In this document: one piece after another, positions 1-8,887 of the stretch
Position numbering within the stretch: the first letter of the stretch is position 1
How the letters are laid out: each line of letters begins with the position of its first letter
Origin: Asticcacaulis sp.
Lineage (GTDB): Bacteria; Pseudomonadota; Alphaproteobacteria; Caulobacterales; Caulobacteraceae
Direction: 5' to 3'
Length of the DNA: 64,000 nt
Assembly (NCBI GenBank): GCA_024707255.1
Contig: JANQAC010000002.1
Span: 614,001 to 678,000, forward strand
The notes under the pieces: model-generated
Databases searched by the model: none
Told to the model about the DNA's origin: nothing
The model's input: only the letters and a program-made list of their open reading frames with translations
Program-made: the position numbers and the translations under genes

Positions 1-1
1 C

Positions 2-1117
2 GCCGTGGCGCTCGCCCGCGAAGCTGCCACGAAGTCAGTGGTGCTGCTGAAGAATAACGGGGTGCTGCCACTCGAAGCCAAAAAGCTAGGCAAGTTGTTG
101 GTGCTCGGCACCCACGCGAAGGACACGCCGATCGGCGGCTATTCCGACAAGCCACGCCATGTCGTTTCCGTCCTCGAAGGCCTGCAGGCCGAGGGCAAGG
201 CCGGAGGTTTCTCCGTGGCCTATAGTGAAGGCGTGCGCCTGACCGAACAGCGTATCTGGGGCCAGGACGTGATCAATTTCACGCCGGATGAGGTCAATGA
301 CAAGCTGATTGCCGATGCCGTCGAAGCCGCCAAATCGGCCGATACCATTGTCATGGTGCTGGGCGACAACGAGCAGACCTCACGTGAAGCCTGGGCGGAT
401 AATCACATGGGCGACCGCCAGTCGCTTGACCTGATCGGCCGCCAGAATGATCTTGCCGCGCAGATTTTCGCGCTTGGCAAGCCGACCGTGGTCCTGCTGC
501 TAAATGGTCGTCCGCTGTCGGTCAACCTGCTCAATGAAAAGGCCGACGCCCTGATCGAGGGCTGGTATATGGGCCAGGAAACCGGCTGGGCTGCCGCCGA
601 CATCCTCTTCGGCCGGGCCAATCCGGGGGGCAAACTGCCGGTATCGATCGCGCGCAATGTCGGTCAACTGCCGATCTTCTATAATTACAAGCCGACGGCC
701 CGCCGTGGCTATCTCGATGGCACCACGTCTCCGCTGTTCCCATTCGGCTACGGACTTTCCTACACCACCTTCGATATTTCGGCCCCGAAGCTGGAAAAAG
801 ACACCATCGGCACGGCGGATAGCGTGACTGTCTCAGTCGAAGTGAAGAATACCGGTGCGTTCAAGGGCGATGAAGTGGTTCAGCTCTATATCCGTGACGA
901 TGTTTCCTCCGTCACGCGTCCGGTCAAGGAGCTGAAGGGTTTCAAGCGTATCACCCTGGAACCTGGCGCCAGCCAGACCGTCAGCTTCACCATCACCCCG
1001 GCCGAGCTGCAATTCTACAATATGGATATGCAGCGCGTTGTTGAGCCGGGCACCTTTACGATTTCCGTCGGACCCAATAGTGTAGACCTGAAGACGGCGA
1101 CCCTGACGGTCGCCTGA
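2..1117 (+). CDS. Glycoside hydrolase family 3 beta-glucosidase/xylosidase, C-terminal part (5' end outside window)
   Basis: This is the C-terminal 371 residues of a GH3 exo-hydrolase; the reading frame is open to the window edge, so the N-terminal TIM barrel with the nucleophile is missing. Visible are the GH3_C alpha/beta sandwich (VVLLKNNGVLPL near the start, GDRQSLDL around residue 138) and a fibronectin-III-like domain over the last 90 residues (VVQLYIRD, RPVKELKGFKR). GH3 enzymes remove terminal glucose, xylose or arabinose from oligosaccharides. The next two plus-strand genes, a GDSL esterase and a GH115 glucuronidase, suggest a xylo-oligosaccharide substrate. That is inferred from context; the specificity cannot be read from this half. 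Confidence 0.9.
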   Translation, partial: AVALAREAATKSVVLLKNNGVLPLEAKKLGKLLVLGTHAKDTPIGGYSDKPRHVVSVLEGLQAEGKAGGFSVAYSEGVRLTEQRIWGQDVINFTPDEVNDKLIADAVEAAKSADTIVMVLGDNEQTSREAWADNHMGDRQSLDLIGRQNDLAAQIFALGKPTVVLLLNGRPLSVNLLNEKADALIEGWYMGQETGWAAADILFGRANPGGKLPVSIARNVGQLPIFYNYKPTARRGYLDGTTSPLFPFGYGLSYTTFDISAPKLEKDTIGTADSVTVSVEVKNTGAFKGDEVVQLYIRDDVSSVTRPVKELKGFKRITLEPGASQTVSFTITPAELQFYNMDMQRVVEPGTFTISVGPNSVDLKTATLTVA

Positions 1118-1134
1118 GCAGGGGAATACGGATT

Positions 1135-1936
1135 ATGACGGATATCAGGCGGCGCCATATGCTTACCGGGGCGCTGGCGGGCGGGGCCATGCTGGCGACG
1201 GCAACGGCCGCCACTGCGCAGAACAAGGGGCAGCCCAATGCGGAATCGCAGGTCATACAGGCGGCGCTGCAGGATTATAACGATCCGGCAACGCTGACTG
1301 TCCAGCCGGTGGGCACCGACTGGGCACAGCTTCGCCGCTATCACCTGGCGAATGCCGATGTTCTTCAACAGCCCGAAACCGCGCGCAAGGTCGTCATGAT
1401 GGGCGATTCCATCACCGATGGCTGGCCGGGGCAATCCGGCACGCTGTATGCCGATAACGGCCTGGTCGGGCGCGGCATCGGCGGGCAGGTCTCGGCGCAG
1501 ATGCTGGTCCGCTTCATGGCCGATGTGGTGGCCCTGCGCCCGAAAGCCGTGCATATTATGGCCGGCACCAATGATATCGCGCAGAACCAGGATCCGTATG
1601 ATCCGGTGGCCACAACCAACAACCTGCAAGCCATGGCGAACCTCGCCAGCGTCTACGGCATCAAGGTCATCATGGCCAGCGTGCCGCCGGCGGATCACTT
1701 CCCGTGGAAGATGGAAGTCGGCAATCCGGTCGAAAAAGATCAAGGCTCTGAACGAATGGATCAAATCGGTCTGTTCGGCGCAGAACTATATCTTCGTCGA
1801 TTACTGGCCGGCCCTGGCGCTCGACAACGGCGCCATGCGGACCGAATTCAGCGCCGATGGCGTCCATCCCAATGCCCAGGCCTATGCCGCCATGGCGCCC
1901 TATACCCTGGCCGCCATCGCTGCGGCCCTGGCATGA
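1135..1936 (+). CDS. SGNH/GDSL-type esterase, probable acetyl-xylan esterase (frameshifted)
   Basis: SGNH hydrolase of about 266 residues once one frameshift is repaired. The N-terminus has a Tat-like signal (RRRHMLTG followed by a hydrophobic stretch and ATAQ). Catalytic blocks are present: MGDSITDGW (Ser92), GRGIGG, AGTNDI (Asn146), and DGVHP near residues 241-244, which supplies Asp and His. The last block lies in the +1 frame. The break is in the A5 run at 1733-1737, and removing one A restores the family ending (DYWPALAL...DGVHPNAQAY). As written, the first frame runs on to 1962 with an unrelated tail. It sits 17 bases after the GH3 gene and before GH115. Acetyl-ester removal from xylan is inferred from these neighbours. 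Confidence 0.82.
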
Positions 1937-2010
1937 TGATCGGCCAGCATAGAAGCAAATGAACAGCCTGCTACAGGAAGTTGAAGCGATTTATGCACGG
2001 CGATAGGATC

Positions 2011-4566
2011 ATGAAGCAGATTTGGCTGGCTGTTGTTATTTGGGCGGTTTTTCCGGCGGGCGCCCTGGCTTGTGAGGGACCGGTGTTGGTGTGCGATGGC
2101 GTATCGGCGGCGAGTTTCGCTCTGATCAAGGGGGGCAAGCCGGCCACCGTCTATGTTGATGCGCAGGCCCCCCGGCCGGTGCAGCGCGTGGCCGAGGATT
2201 TCGCCGCCGACCTGGAGCGCGTATCGGGTGTGCATCCGGCGGTGGTGCATGATCTCAAGGACGTGACCGGCCCAGTGGTGGCGATCGCCGAACAGGGCCA
2301 TTCAGGCCTGGTCGATGATTTGGAAAATCAACGATTGATCGACGGCCGCGATATCGGCGGGCGATGGGAAGCTTATCAGCAATCAGTGGTCGATACCGGT
2401 CACGGCAAGGTGCTGCTGATCATGGGCGCCGATACGCGGGGAGCGATTTACGGCACCTATGATCTGTCAGCGAAGATGGGCGTATCGCCGTGGTACTGGT
2501 GGGCCGATGTGCCGGTGGTGAAAAAGAGCGACCTGTATGTAACGGCGGGCTCGCGTATTGACGCACCGAAGGTGAAATACCGCGGTTTCTTCATCAATGA
2601 CGAGGAACCGGCCTTCGGCGGCTGGGCGCGGGAAAAATTCGGCGGCATCAATCATGAGCTTTATGGCCACGTATTCGAGCTGGAGCTGCGGCTGAAGGGT
2701 AATTATCTGTGGCCGGCCATGTGGGGGAAGGCCTTTTCTGATGACGATCCATTGAATCAGCAGACGGCTGCCGACTACGGCATCGTCATGGGCACCTCAC
2801 ACCATGAGCCGATGACGCGGGCGCAGGAGGAATGGCACCGGCACCAGGAGGGCGGCGTCACCGGCGGCAAGTGGGATTACACCACTAATGCCGAAAACCT
2901 GCGCACCTTCTGGCGCGGCGGCATCGAACGGTTGAAAGCCGGCAAGTTCGAGAATGTCGTCACGGTCGGGATGCGCGGCGATGGCGACGAGCCGATGAGC
3001 GAAGGCACGGCTACACATTTGCTTGAAGGGATTGTGACGGATCAGCGGAAAATCATCACCGATGTCACCGGCAAACCGGCCGATCAGACGCCGCAGGTCT
3101 GGGCGCTCTACAAAGAGGTGCAGGACTATTACGACCACGGCATGAAGGTGCCGGATGACGTCACCCTGCTGTTTTCCGATGACAACTGGGGCCAGATAAG
3201 GCGCTTGCCGGAACCGGGCAAAGCGCGTCCGGGCGGCTATGGCGTCTATTACCATTTCGATTATGTCGGCGGGCCGCGCAATTACAAATGGATCAATACC
3301 AACCAGATTGAGAAGACCTGGCAACAGATGGACCTGGCCTATGACAGCGGCGCAGATCGTCTGTGGATCGTCAATGTCGGCGATATCAAGCCGATGGAAT
3401 TCCCGCTGTCCTTCTTCATGGATATGGCGTGGAACCCGCAGGCGATGACGCCGGAAGCCTTACAGGCTTATCCGGCGAAATGGGCCGGCCAGCAGTTCGG
3501 TCAGGCACATGCGGCGGAGATTGGTGACATACTGACGCGTTACAGCCAGTATAATGCGCGCAAGAAGCCGGAGCTGATCACGGCGGACAGTTTTGATATC
3601 GGCAGCCTGTCCTATATGGAGCAGGATTATGGTGTTCTGGCGCAGCGCGCCCAGGCGCTTGGCAAAGCCCTGCCGGCTAATGCACAAGACGCTTATTTCC
3701 AGCTTGTCGAATATCCGACGGTGGCCAGCGCCAATCTCTATAGCCTTTATTACAACACCGCGCTTAATCATCTGGCGGCCATGGAAGGCAGTCCGCGCGC
3801 CAATCTTCTGGCCGATATTGTGGAGAAAAAGTTCCAGACCGACAAGGATCTGGCGGCGCAATATAACACCCTTGGCGATGGCAAATGGAACCACATGATG
3901 GACCAGACCCACATCGGCTATGACAACTGGCAACAGCCGGAAGTCCAGGTTCTGCCGAAGCTGATCCGTGTGGCTGAAAAGGGAAAGCCGGCGCACTATG
4001 CTTATAAAAGCGATCGCCTCTATCTGCGTCCCTCAGCTTCAACTAAGGGCGAATTTGTCGAAAGTGAAGGCGCCATCGCCATAGACGCCGAACATTTCGC
4101 CCGCAAGACCGAGGCGGCGGGTCTGCATTGGCAAGTCATCCCTGAACTGGGACGAACCCTGTCATCGGTCGTCTCTCTGCCTCAGGCTGCGGCTTCGACA
4201 TCTGTTGGCGACATGGCGCTGGAATATGATTTCAAGCTTGCCAAAGAGGTCGATGTCACGCTCAATCTGTATCTGGCGCCGACGCTGGATACGCAAGGCG
4301 AAGGGGGATTGCGTATCGCCGTCACGATCGATGACCGGCCCGCACAAACCCTGACCTTCGACCTCAGGCCCGACACGCCGCAATGGACCCAGGCGGTCAA
4401 GGATAATATCCTCATCCTGCCGACGGCATTCAATAGTCTTAAGCCCGGCAAGCATACGATCAAGGTGTTCCGCATTGATGACAATGTGGTGCTGGAACGA
4501 CTGGTGCTCGATACCGGCGGGTTGAAACCGTCCTATCTTGGCCCGCCCGAAAGTGCCGCCAATTAA
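2011..4566 (+). CDS. Glycoside hydrolase family 115, xylan alpha-1,2-glucuronidase
   Basis: About 851 residues. GH115 enzymes remove (4-O-methyl)glucuronic acid side chains from xylan. The N-terminus is a signal peptide (MKQIWLAVV...GALA, cleavage before CEG), so the protein is exported. The family body is recognisable from SPWYWWADVPV, KYRGFFINDEEP, GNYLWPAMW, MGTSHHEPM, GMRGDGDEPM and LLFSDDNWG, with a C-terminal beta-sandwich over roughly the last 170 residues. The start at 2011 is chosen because the signal peptide begins there; an in-frame TTG at 1981 and ATG at 1993 would add up to 10 residues. The stop overlaps that of the convergent tipF-like gene. Last gene of the xylan set. Confidence 0.88.
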   Translation: MKQIWLAVVIWAVFPAGALACEGPVLVCDGVSAASFALIKGGKPATVYVDAQAPRPVQRVAEDFAADLERVSGVHPAVVHDLKDVTGPVVAIAEQGHSGLVDDLENQRLIDGRDIGGRWEAYQQSVVDTGHGKVLLIMGADTRGAIYGTYDLSAKMGVSPWYWWADVPVVKKSDLYVTAGSRIDAPKVKYRGFFINDEEPAFGGWAREKFGGINHELYGHVFELELRLKGNYLWPAMWGKAFSDDDPLNQQTAADYGIVMGTSHHEPMTRAQEEWHRHQEGGVTGGKWDYTTNAENLRTFWRGGIERLKAGKFENVVTVGMRGDGDEPMSEGTATHLLEGIVTDQRKIITDVTGKPADQTPQVWALYKEVQDYYDHGMKVPDDVTLLFSDDNWGQIRRLPEPGKARPGGYGVYYHFDYVGGPRNYKWINTNQIEKTWQQMDLAYDSGADRLWIVNVGDIKPMEFPLSFFMDMAWNPQAMTPEALQAYPAKWAGQQFGQAHAAEIGDILTRYSQYNARKKPELITADSFDIGSLSYMEQDYGVLAQRAQALGKALPANAQDAYFQLVEYPTVASANLYSLYYNTALNHLAAMEGSPRANLLADIVEKKFQTDKDLAAQYNTLGDGKWNHMMDQTHIGYDNWQQPEVQVLPKLIRVAEKGKPAHYAYKSDRLYLRPSASTKGEFVESEGAIAIDAEHFARKTEAAGLHWQVIPELGRTLSSVVSLPQAAASTSVGDMALEYDFKLAKEVDVTLNLYLAPTLDTQGEGGLRIAVTIDDRPAQTLTFDLRPDTPQWTQAVKDNILILPTAFNSLKPGKHTIKVFRIDDNVVLERLVLDTGGLKPSYLGPPESAAN

Positions 4567-5854
4567 GCCCGGCGGCGGCCCTGTTGCGGCAGGGTCGACT
4601 TGATAAAGCCGGCGGGCGGATCGGTCTCGGCCAGCACCTGTTCCTTGATGGCGCGCGGTTCGCCGAACAGATGGCCCTGGGCATAGCCGATCTCGATATC
4701 GAGAATATCGACCACCTGCTTTTCGCTTTCGACCTTCTCGGCAATGACTTCGATGCCGTAGCGCGCCAGCAGGCCGGCATAGTCGCCGGCATGGATGTCC
4801 TTCAGGAACTTCATCGCCGGCTTGCCTTCGACTTCGAGCAGTTGTTCGAGCAGCAGATTGGCGCCGATCTTGACATAGCGCACGTCGGAGCGGTGCAGAT
4901 CCTGCAAATCGAAATCGATGCTGACGACCTTGTCGAGCGAGAAGCGGAAGCCGAGATCGGCCAGCTTAGCCATGTTGCGCGCTTCGACCGACCCGCGCGT
5001 GGCGAAAGCGTCCTGACCCAGCTCAAATATCAACGAACCGGCGAGGTCGCGGTTTTCATTGAGGAATTCGAGAAATTGCGGGAAGAAGGTCTCGTCGCGC
5101 AGGGAGGTCAGCGAGATATTGCAGAAGATGCCGATACGGCGGTCCTGCTTGGCCAGGCGACGGACGATCTGCACGCAACGGAACAGCAGCAGGTTGTCGA
5201 TCGAGGGCACAAGCCCTTCGGCATCGGCGACATTGAGATATTCGGCCGGCATCAGCACGCGGCCGGTGGCATCACGCAGACGCGAGAACGATTCGTAGAA
5301 GATGGTCTTGCGCTGGGGCAGGGAGACGACCGGCTGGAGATAGAGATCGACGCGGTTGGCGATCAGCGCCTCTCGAATGGTCTCGATCAGGGCGGGGCAC
5401 GGGCTTCCTTGGCATTCATCGCCGGCGTGCCGCGCAAGGGCACGACCGTGGCGGCGGGCGCCGCCTGCCAGGAATTGAGGCGGTCCTCGATGCTTTCGCC
5501 CAGCTTCATCACCAGGTCTTCCAGCATTTTCACTTCCGAGGTCAGTTCCTCGGAACGTGAGGTGCGCTGGTTCTGGACGCGATCGGCCAGTTCGAGCATG
5601 TCCTTCTGGGTTGAATCGATGGCATCGACCATCAGGCGATGAGCATCACGGACGTTTTCGACGTCGCGCAGGATGCGGCGCTCGGCCAGTTGCTGCGAGG
5701 CATAGGCATGAAAGGAGAGGCAGACCCCAAGCGTGCCGGCGAGAACTGCCAGGGCCGTGCCGAAATCGGAGCCGCCGTTCCAGACCATGGCGGCGAGGCT
5801 CAGGCCCACCAGAATATAGGTCAGAACAAGAATAGCCGGGGTGAACTTGCCCAT
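4563..5854 (-). CDS. tipF: TipF-like membrane protein with degenerate EAL domain (frameshifted)
   Basis: Restored length about 430 residues: two membrane helices (about 6-26 and 32-54), a coiled coil to about residue 130, then an EAL domain. This is the layout of Caulobacter TipF, a c-di-GMP-binding polar factor needed for flagellum placement. The EAL domain is degenerate: YESF replaces EAL, and SLDKV stands where DDFG is usual, while FCN, FELG and VKIG are kept. It should therefore bind rather than hydrolyse c-di-GMP. The frame breaks in the G4 run near 5393-5396; one extra C on the coding strand joins EARA to PALIETIREAL. The start at 5854 has GGGA five bases upstream. TipF identity is by domain order and recall. 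Confidence 0.75.
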
Positions 5855-5962
5855 AATGGTCCCATTTCGCAGGATGCGGCACACAGAATCGCCAGCCTGA
5901 CTATGGGATGATTCAAGTCACTCGCCTAGTGGGCGTTAAGATTTACTAACAGAAGATTAAAG

Positions 5963-6457
5963 TTAATAGGCGCCGTCGGTACTGCGGCGGTAGGGGCCGG
6001 CGTAATTCTGATCGCCGGACCGGCGGCGGTCGGGGCCGAAATAGGTCTTGCAGCGGATAAAGGGGCGTGGCCGCATGATGACGGAATCGAGCCGGCCGAG
6101 AAGGGCGCGGGCGGTCAGGGGCTTGACGATGAATTCATTGACGCCGGCATCGCGCGCCTGGATAACGCGCGAGCGTTCGGAATGGCCGGTGATCATGATG
6201 ATCGGCAGGTAAGGATTGGACGAATCCGCCGAATTGCGCAGCAGGCGGGTGAATTCGACACCATCGATCGGGTTCATGTTGAAATCGACCAGGGCGATAT
6301 CGGCCGGATACTGGCGCAGCATGTCCAGCCCCTCAGCGCCATCGCGCGCCTCGCGCACATTGCGGATGCCCGTGCCCTTGAGGATGGCGGTGACGATGGA
6401 GCGCATGTGCTGATTGTCTTCGATCAGCAGGATTTTCAGACTACTGTAATCGGCCAT
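5963..6457 (-). CDS. Single-domain response regulator (CheY-like) with basic C-terminal tail
   Basis: 164 residues. A receiver domain fills residues 5-125: acidic pair E13-D14, phospho-acceptor Asp58 (ALVDFNM), Thr in MITGH near 95, and Lys in VKPL near 117. The remaining 40 residues are not a DNA-binding domain but an arginine-rich tail (FGPDRRR and GPYRR). It should therefore work by protein contact in a phosphorelay or chemotaxis-like pathway. It lies upstream of the tipF-like gene on the same strand, about 110 bases away, which might link both to motility or polarity. No cognate kinase is adjacent; the hybrid kinase at 10.6 kb is only a distant candidate. Confidence 0.85.
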   Translation of the reverse strand: MADYSSLKILLIEDNQHMRSIVTAILKGTGIRNVREARDGAEGLDMLRQYPADIALVDFNMNPIDGVEFTRLLRNSADSSNPYLPIIMITGHSERSRVIQARDAGVNEFIVKPLTARALLGRLDSVIMRPRPFIRCKTYFGPDRRRSGDQNYAGPYRRSTDGAY

Positions 6458-6587
6458 ATGCTCGGATTGTCGCTGTGGAAGGCAGGCGGGCCTTATAGAG
6501 TGTTGTTATGAGCAACGCATAGGCCCGTTGCGCGAAATATTCAAATATTTCCGACAGAATAATTCGCTGTGGTAAATGGGTGACGGC

Positions 6588-7448
6588 CTACCCGACCATA
6601 AGGCCCTGAGTCATAAGACTGGGGTCCATGTGGCGCTCGCCCCATTTCAGTCGCCAGCACAGATGCGGGCCGGTGGCGCGGCCGCGATCGCCCACCAGGC
6701 CGATCAACTGCCCCTGGATCAGTCGGTCGCCTTTACTGACCAGTACGCGTGACTGATGAAGGTACATCGAGATCACGCCCTGGCCGTGATCGATAAAGGT
6801 CAGTCCGCCTTCGTAGAACAGGTCCGGTTCGGCGAGCACCACCAGACCGCCCTGCGGCGCATAGATCGGGGTGCCGATGGGGGCGGCCATGTCAAAGCCG
6901 TAGTGCGGGCTCTTGGGGACGCCATTGAGGATGCGCTGATTGCCGAAACGCCCTGAAACGATGAAGTTTTTCAGCGGCCAAATAAAGCCGCTCTTGAAGC
7001 TGTCATCGCTGTCGCGGCTGGCGAAGGCGACCGCCTTCAGTGCGGCATCATGCTTGATGCGTTCAAAGACTTCGGGGGCCTGGGGCGTTACGGTTTCCGG
7101 CGGCAGGCCATCGACCCGCTGGGTGTCGTAGGTCTGGGGGGCGATGTTTACGGTAGCGGTCTGGGTGTCGGTGGCGGTTCGCAATTCGATGCGGCAGGTG
7201 GCGGGGGAATCGCGGTCGAAGCCGACATAGAACCAGCCATCGGCGGAGGCTGTCCCCTGGAGGACGCCGTCCACCCAGAGTTCGGCATTGGGAGCGGAGC
7301 GGCCGACGCAATAGCCGCTCTGAATAAAGCGGCCTTTAAGCCCGAAAGGATCAGGGGCCTGGGCGTGCGCAAGAGAACCAAGACCGCCAAGCAGGACGGT
7401 TGCACCGGTTAAAAGTATGCGGCGGTTCAGCGCTGAAGGCTTTTCCAA
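6588..7448 (-). CDS. Secreted M23 (LytM-type) metallopeptidase
   Basis: 286 residues with an N-terminal export signal (NRRILLTGATVLLGGLGSLAHAQ). Residues 35-105 form a beta-rich prodomain, and 155-275 are the M23 peptidase domain, which cuts or binds peptidoglycan cross-bridges in the periplasm. Zinc motif 1 is intact (H182-Y-G-F-D186). The second motif reads H262-L-C264 instead of the usual H-x-H, so one expected zinc ligand is Cys. The start overlaps the end of the DUF2093 gene by 22 bases, so the two are probably co-translated. A role as hydrolase or as an activator-type LytM factor is undecided because of the H-x-C variant. Confidence 0.85.
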   Translation of the reverse strand: MEKPSALNRRILLTGATVLLGGLGSLAHAQAPDPFGLKGRFIQSGYCVGRSAPNAELWVDGVLQGTASADGWFYVGFDRDSPATCRIELRTATDTQTATVNIAPQTYDTQRVDGLPPETVTPQAPEVFERIKHDAALKAVAFASRDSDDSFKSGFIWPLKNFIVSGRFGNQRILNGVPKSPHYGFDMAAPIGTPIYAPQGGLVVLAEPDLFYEGGLTFIDHGQGVISMYLHQSRVLVSKGDRLIQGQLIGLVGDRGRATGPHLCWRLKWGERHMDPSLMTQGLMVG

Positions 7449-7642
7449 GCTTGAGTGGCCTCCTCCGGGCCGGCATAGGCTTCCTGGGTGCGCGGATTCC
7501 AGTATTTCAGCGCCTCCAGCGGGATCTGCCGGCCGGAAACGGCGCAGAGCACGAACTTGCCGGGACGCATGATGGTGTAGTCGCCATCACCATAATGGAC
7601 GATGGCCTGACCAGGCAGCGGAGAGGGCGTATGCATATTCAT
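7427..7642 (-). CDS. DUF2093 family protein
   Basis: 71-residue small protein, start ATG at 7642 (a second ATG at 7636). The signature is IVHYGDGDYTIMRPGKFVLCAVSG followed within a few residues by IPLEALKYWNP and QEAYA, typical of the alphaproteobacterial DUF2093 family, whose function is unknown. There is no signal peptide or membrane helix. It overlaps the start of the M23 peptidase. In several alphaproteobacteria I recall DUF2093 next to xseA or lpxK; here a plus-strand esterase lies between it and xseA. Confidence 0.75.
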   Translation of the reverse strand: MNMHTPSPLPGQAIVHYGDGDYTIMRPGKFVLCAVSGRQIPLEALKYWNPRTQEAYAGPEEATQAWKSLQR

Positions 7643-7753
7643 ATCGCCAACATAGGCCGGGCGAGAGGAAGGATCAAGGCGGGCCTTGTCAAAAATAAGC
7701 TGTATTTGAATGATGATATTTGTGCGCAATGGTTGCGGCAGGGGGAAATAAAC

Positions 7754-8887
7754 GTGCGTCTGTTTGTCTTTATATGCGGCCTGTTTATGGGAATGTCTTG
7801 TTTCACCATCGCAAATGCGCAGCCCCAGAAGATATCGCGTGTCCTTCCCCTGTGTCAGGCCGCTTCAGCCATGGACGCGGGATGTTTCGCAACCGTTGAT
7901 TTCGATGCACAGACCGCGGCTGATCACTTGGGTGCGAAAAACCTTGCTTACTGGATCGAAGGGACCACTCTGCGTATTGTCGCGCGGGGAAATGGAGACC
8001 TTGCGCCTGATCTGTGCTGCACGTTTCAGGACCGCATGCAGCTATTAGCGGGGACACCTCAGGGACTTTGGGGGCTGCAATACAATCTGCCTTACATCGA
8101 TGAGTCTGTACTGAATCTGTCTTTGCTGGTTGATATGCGGGCGGTCGAAAGCCTTGATTATCATGGTCCCAAGGCCCCGGAAGCAACCAGGGTGGAAACG
8201 CTTAAGGGGCGAACAGAAACCATGGAGATCGACAGCCGGAACCTGGGGCAAAAGCGCAATATCACCATCTATACACCGCCTGCGCCGCCACCTGCGGATG
8301 GGTATCCGGTTGTTTATATGGCGGATAATTCGGTTGATGCCTTTGCGCCGATCGTCGAGAAACTCATAGTTGATGGCCTTGTCCGGCCAGTCTTGCTGGT
8401 TGGCATGGATAACGGCGGTGCTGCGCGTAATAATGAATATGTACCGAATGCACATTTCGATCTCCAAGCCTATAGGCGGCACGAAGCTTTTGTTCTCAAT
8501 GAAGTCATGCCGTTAGCCGAAAACCGTTTCCATGCCAGCCTCAAGGCGGTTGACAGAATGACCTATGGCTTTTCTAGCGGTGGTGCGTGGGCCTTGTCGT
8601 TTGGTGTGACGCACCATGATCTATTCGATCAGGTCAGCGCTTTTGCGGTCGCTGGTAGCCCGAAGCAGGATTATGGTTTCGCGGCGGCAAAAGGCCAGAC
8701 CCTTTATTTGGGCGCCGGTGCCTATGATTATTTCAACAAACAGACCTCAGTCTTCTGCAAACAGGCACGTCAGGCAGGGCTGACCTGCCATTACCTGACC
8801 ATCTATTCCGGGCACGACCCGGCTATGTGGGAGCAAGGACTGATTGGCGCCCTTCAAGGCGCCTTTCCGGCAAAGTCGAAGCCCTAA
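7754..8887 (+). CDS. Secreted alpha/beta-hydrolase esterase (PF00756 type)
   Basis: 377 residues from a GTG at 7754, chosen because a purine-rich GGGGGAA lies just upstream and a clean signal peptide follows ([13 protein letters not shown]...IANAQ). An in-frame upstream extension to 7400 would run through the antisense M23 and DUF2093 genes and is rejected. An N-terminal beta-rich region (to about 155) precedes the esterase-D-like hydrolase domain. The nucleophile is in YGFSSGGAW (G-x-S-x-G), the likely acid is in the AGAYDYF region, and the His is in YSGHDP. Relatives include enterochelin and feruloyl esterases; the substrate is unknown. The 3' end overlaps xseA by 4 bases, tail to tail. It looks less GC-biased than its neighbours, possibly acquired. 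Confidence 0.8.
   Translation: MRLFVFICGLFMGMSCFTIANAQPQKISRVLPLCQAASAMDAGCFATVDFDAQTAADHLGAKNLAYWIEGTTLRIVARGNGDLAPDLCCTFQDRMQLLAGTPQGLWGLQYNLPYIDESVLNLSLLVDMRAVESLDYHGPKAPEATRVETLKGRTETMEIDSRNLGQKRNITIYTPPAPPPADGYPVVYMADNSVDAFAPIVEKLIVDGLVRPVLLVGMDNGGAARNNEYVPNAHFDLQAYRRHEAFVLNEVMPLAENRFHASLKAVDRMTYGFSSGGAWALSFGVTHHDLFDQVSAFAVAGSPKQDYGFAAAKGQTLYLGAGAYDYFNKQTSVFCKQARQAGLTCHYLTIYSGHDPAMWEQGLIGALQGAFPAKSKP

Noticed and set aside
1015..1764. 249-codon antisense frame over the GH3 and GDSL genes
   Set aside because: Overlaps two recognised plus-strand enzymes; no family resemblance.
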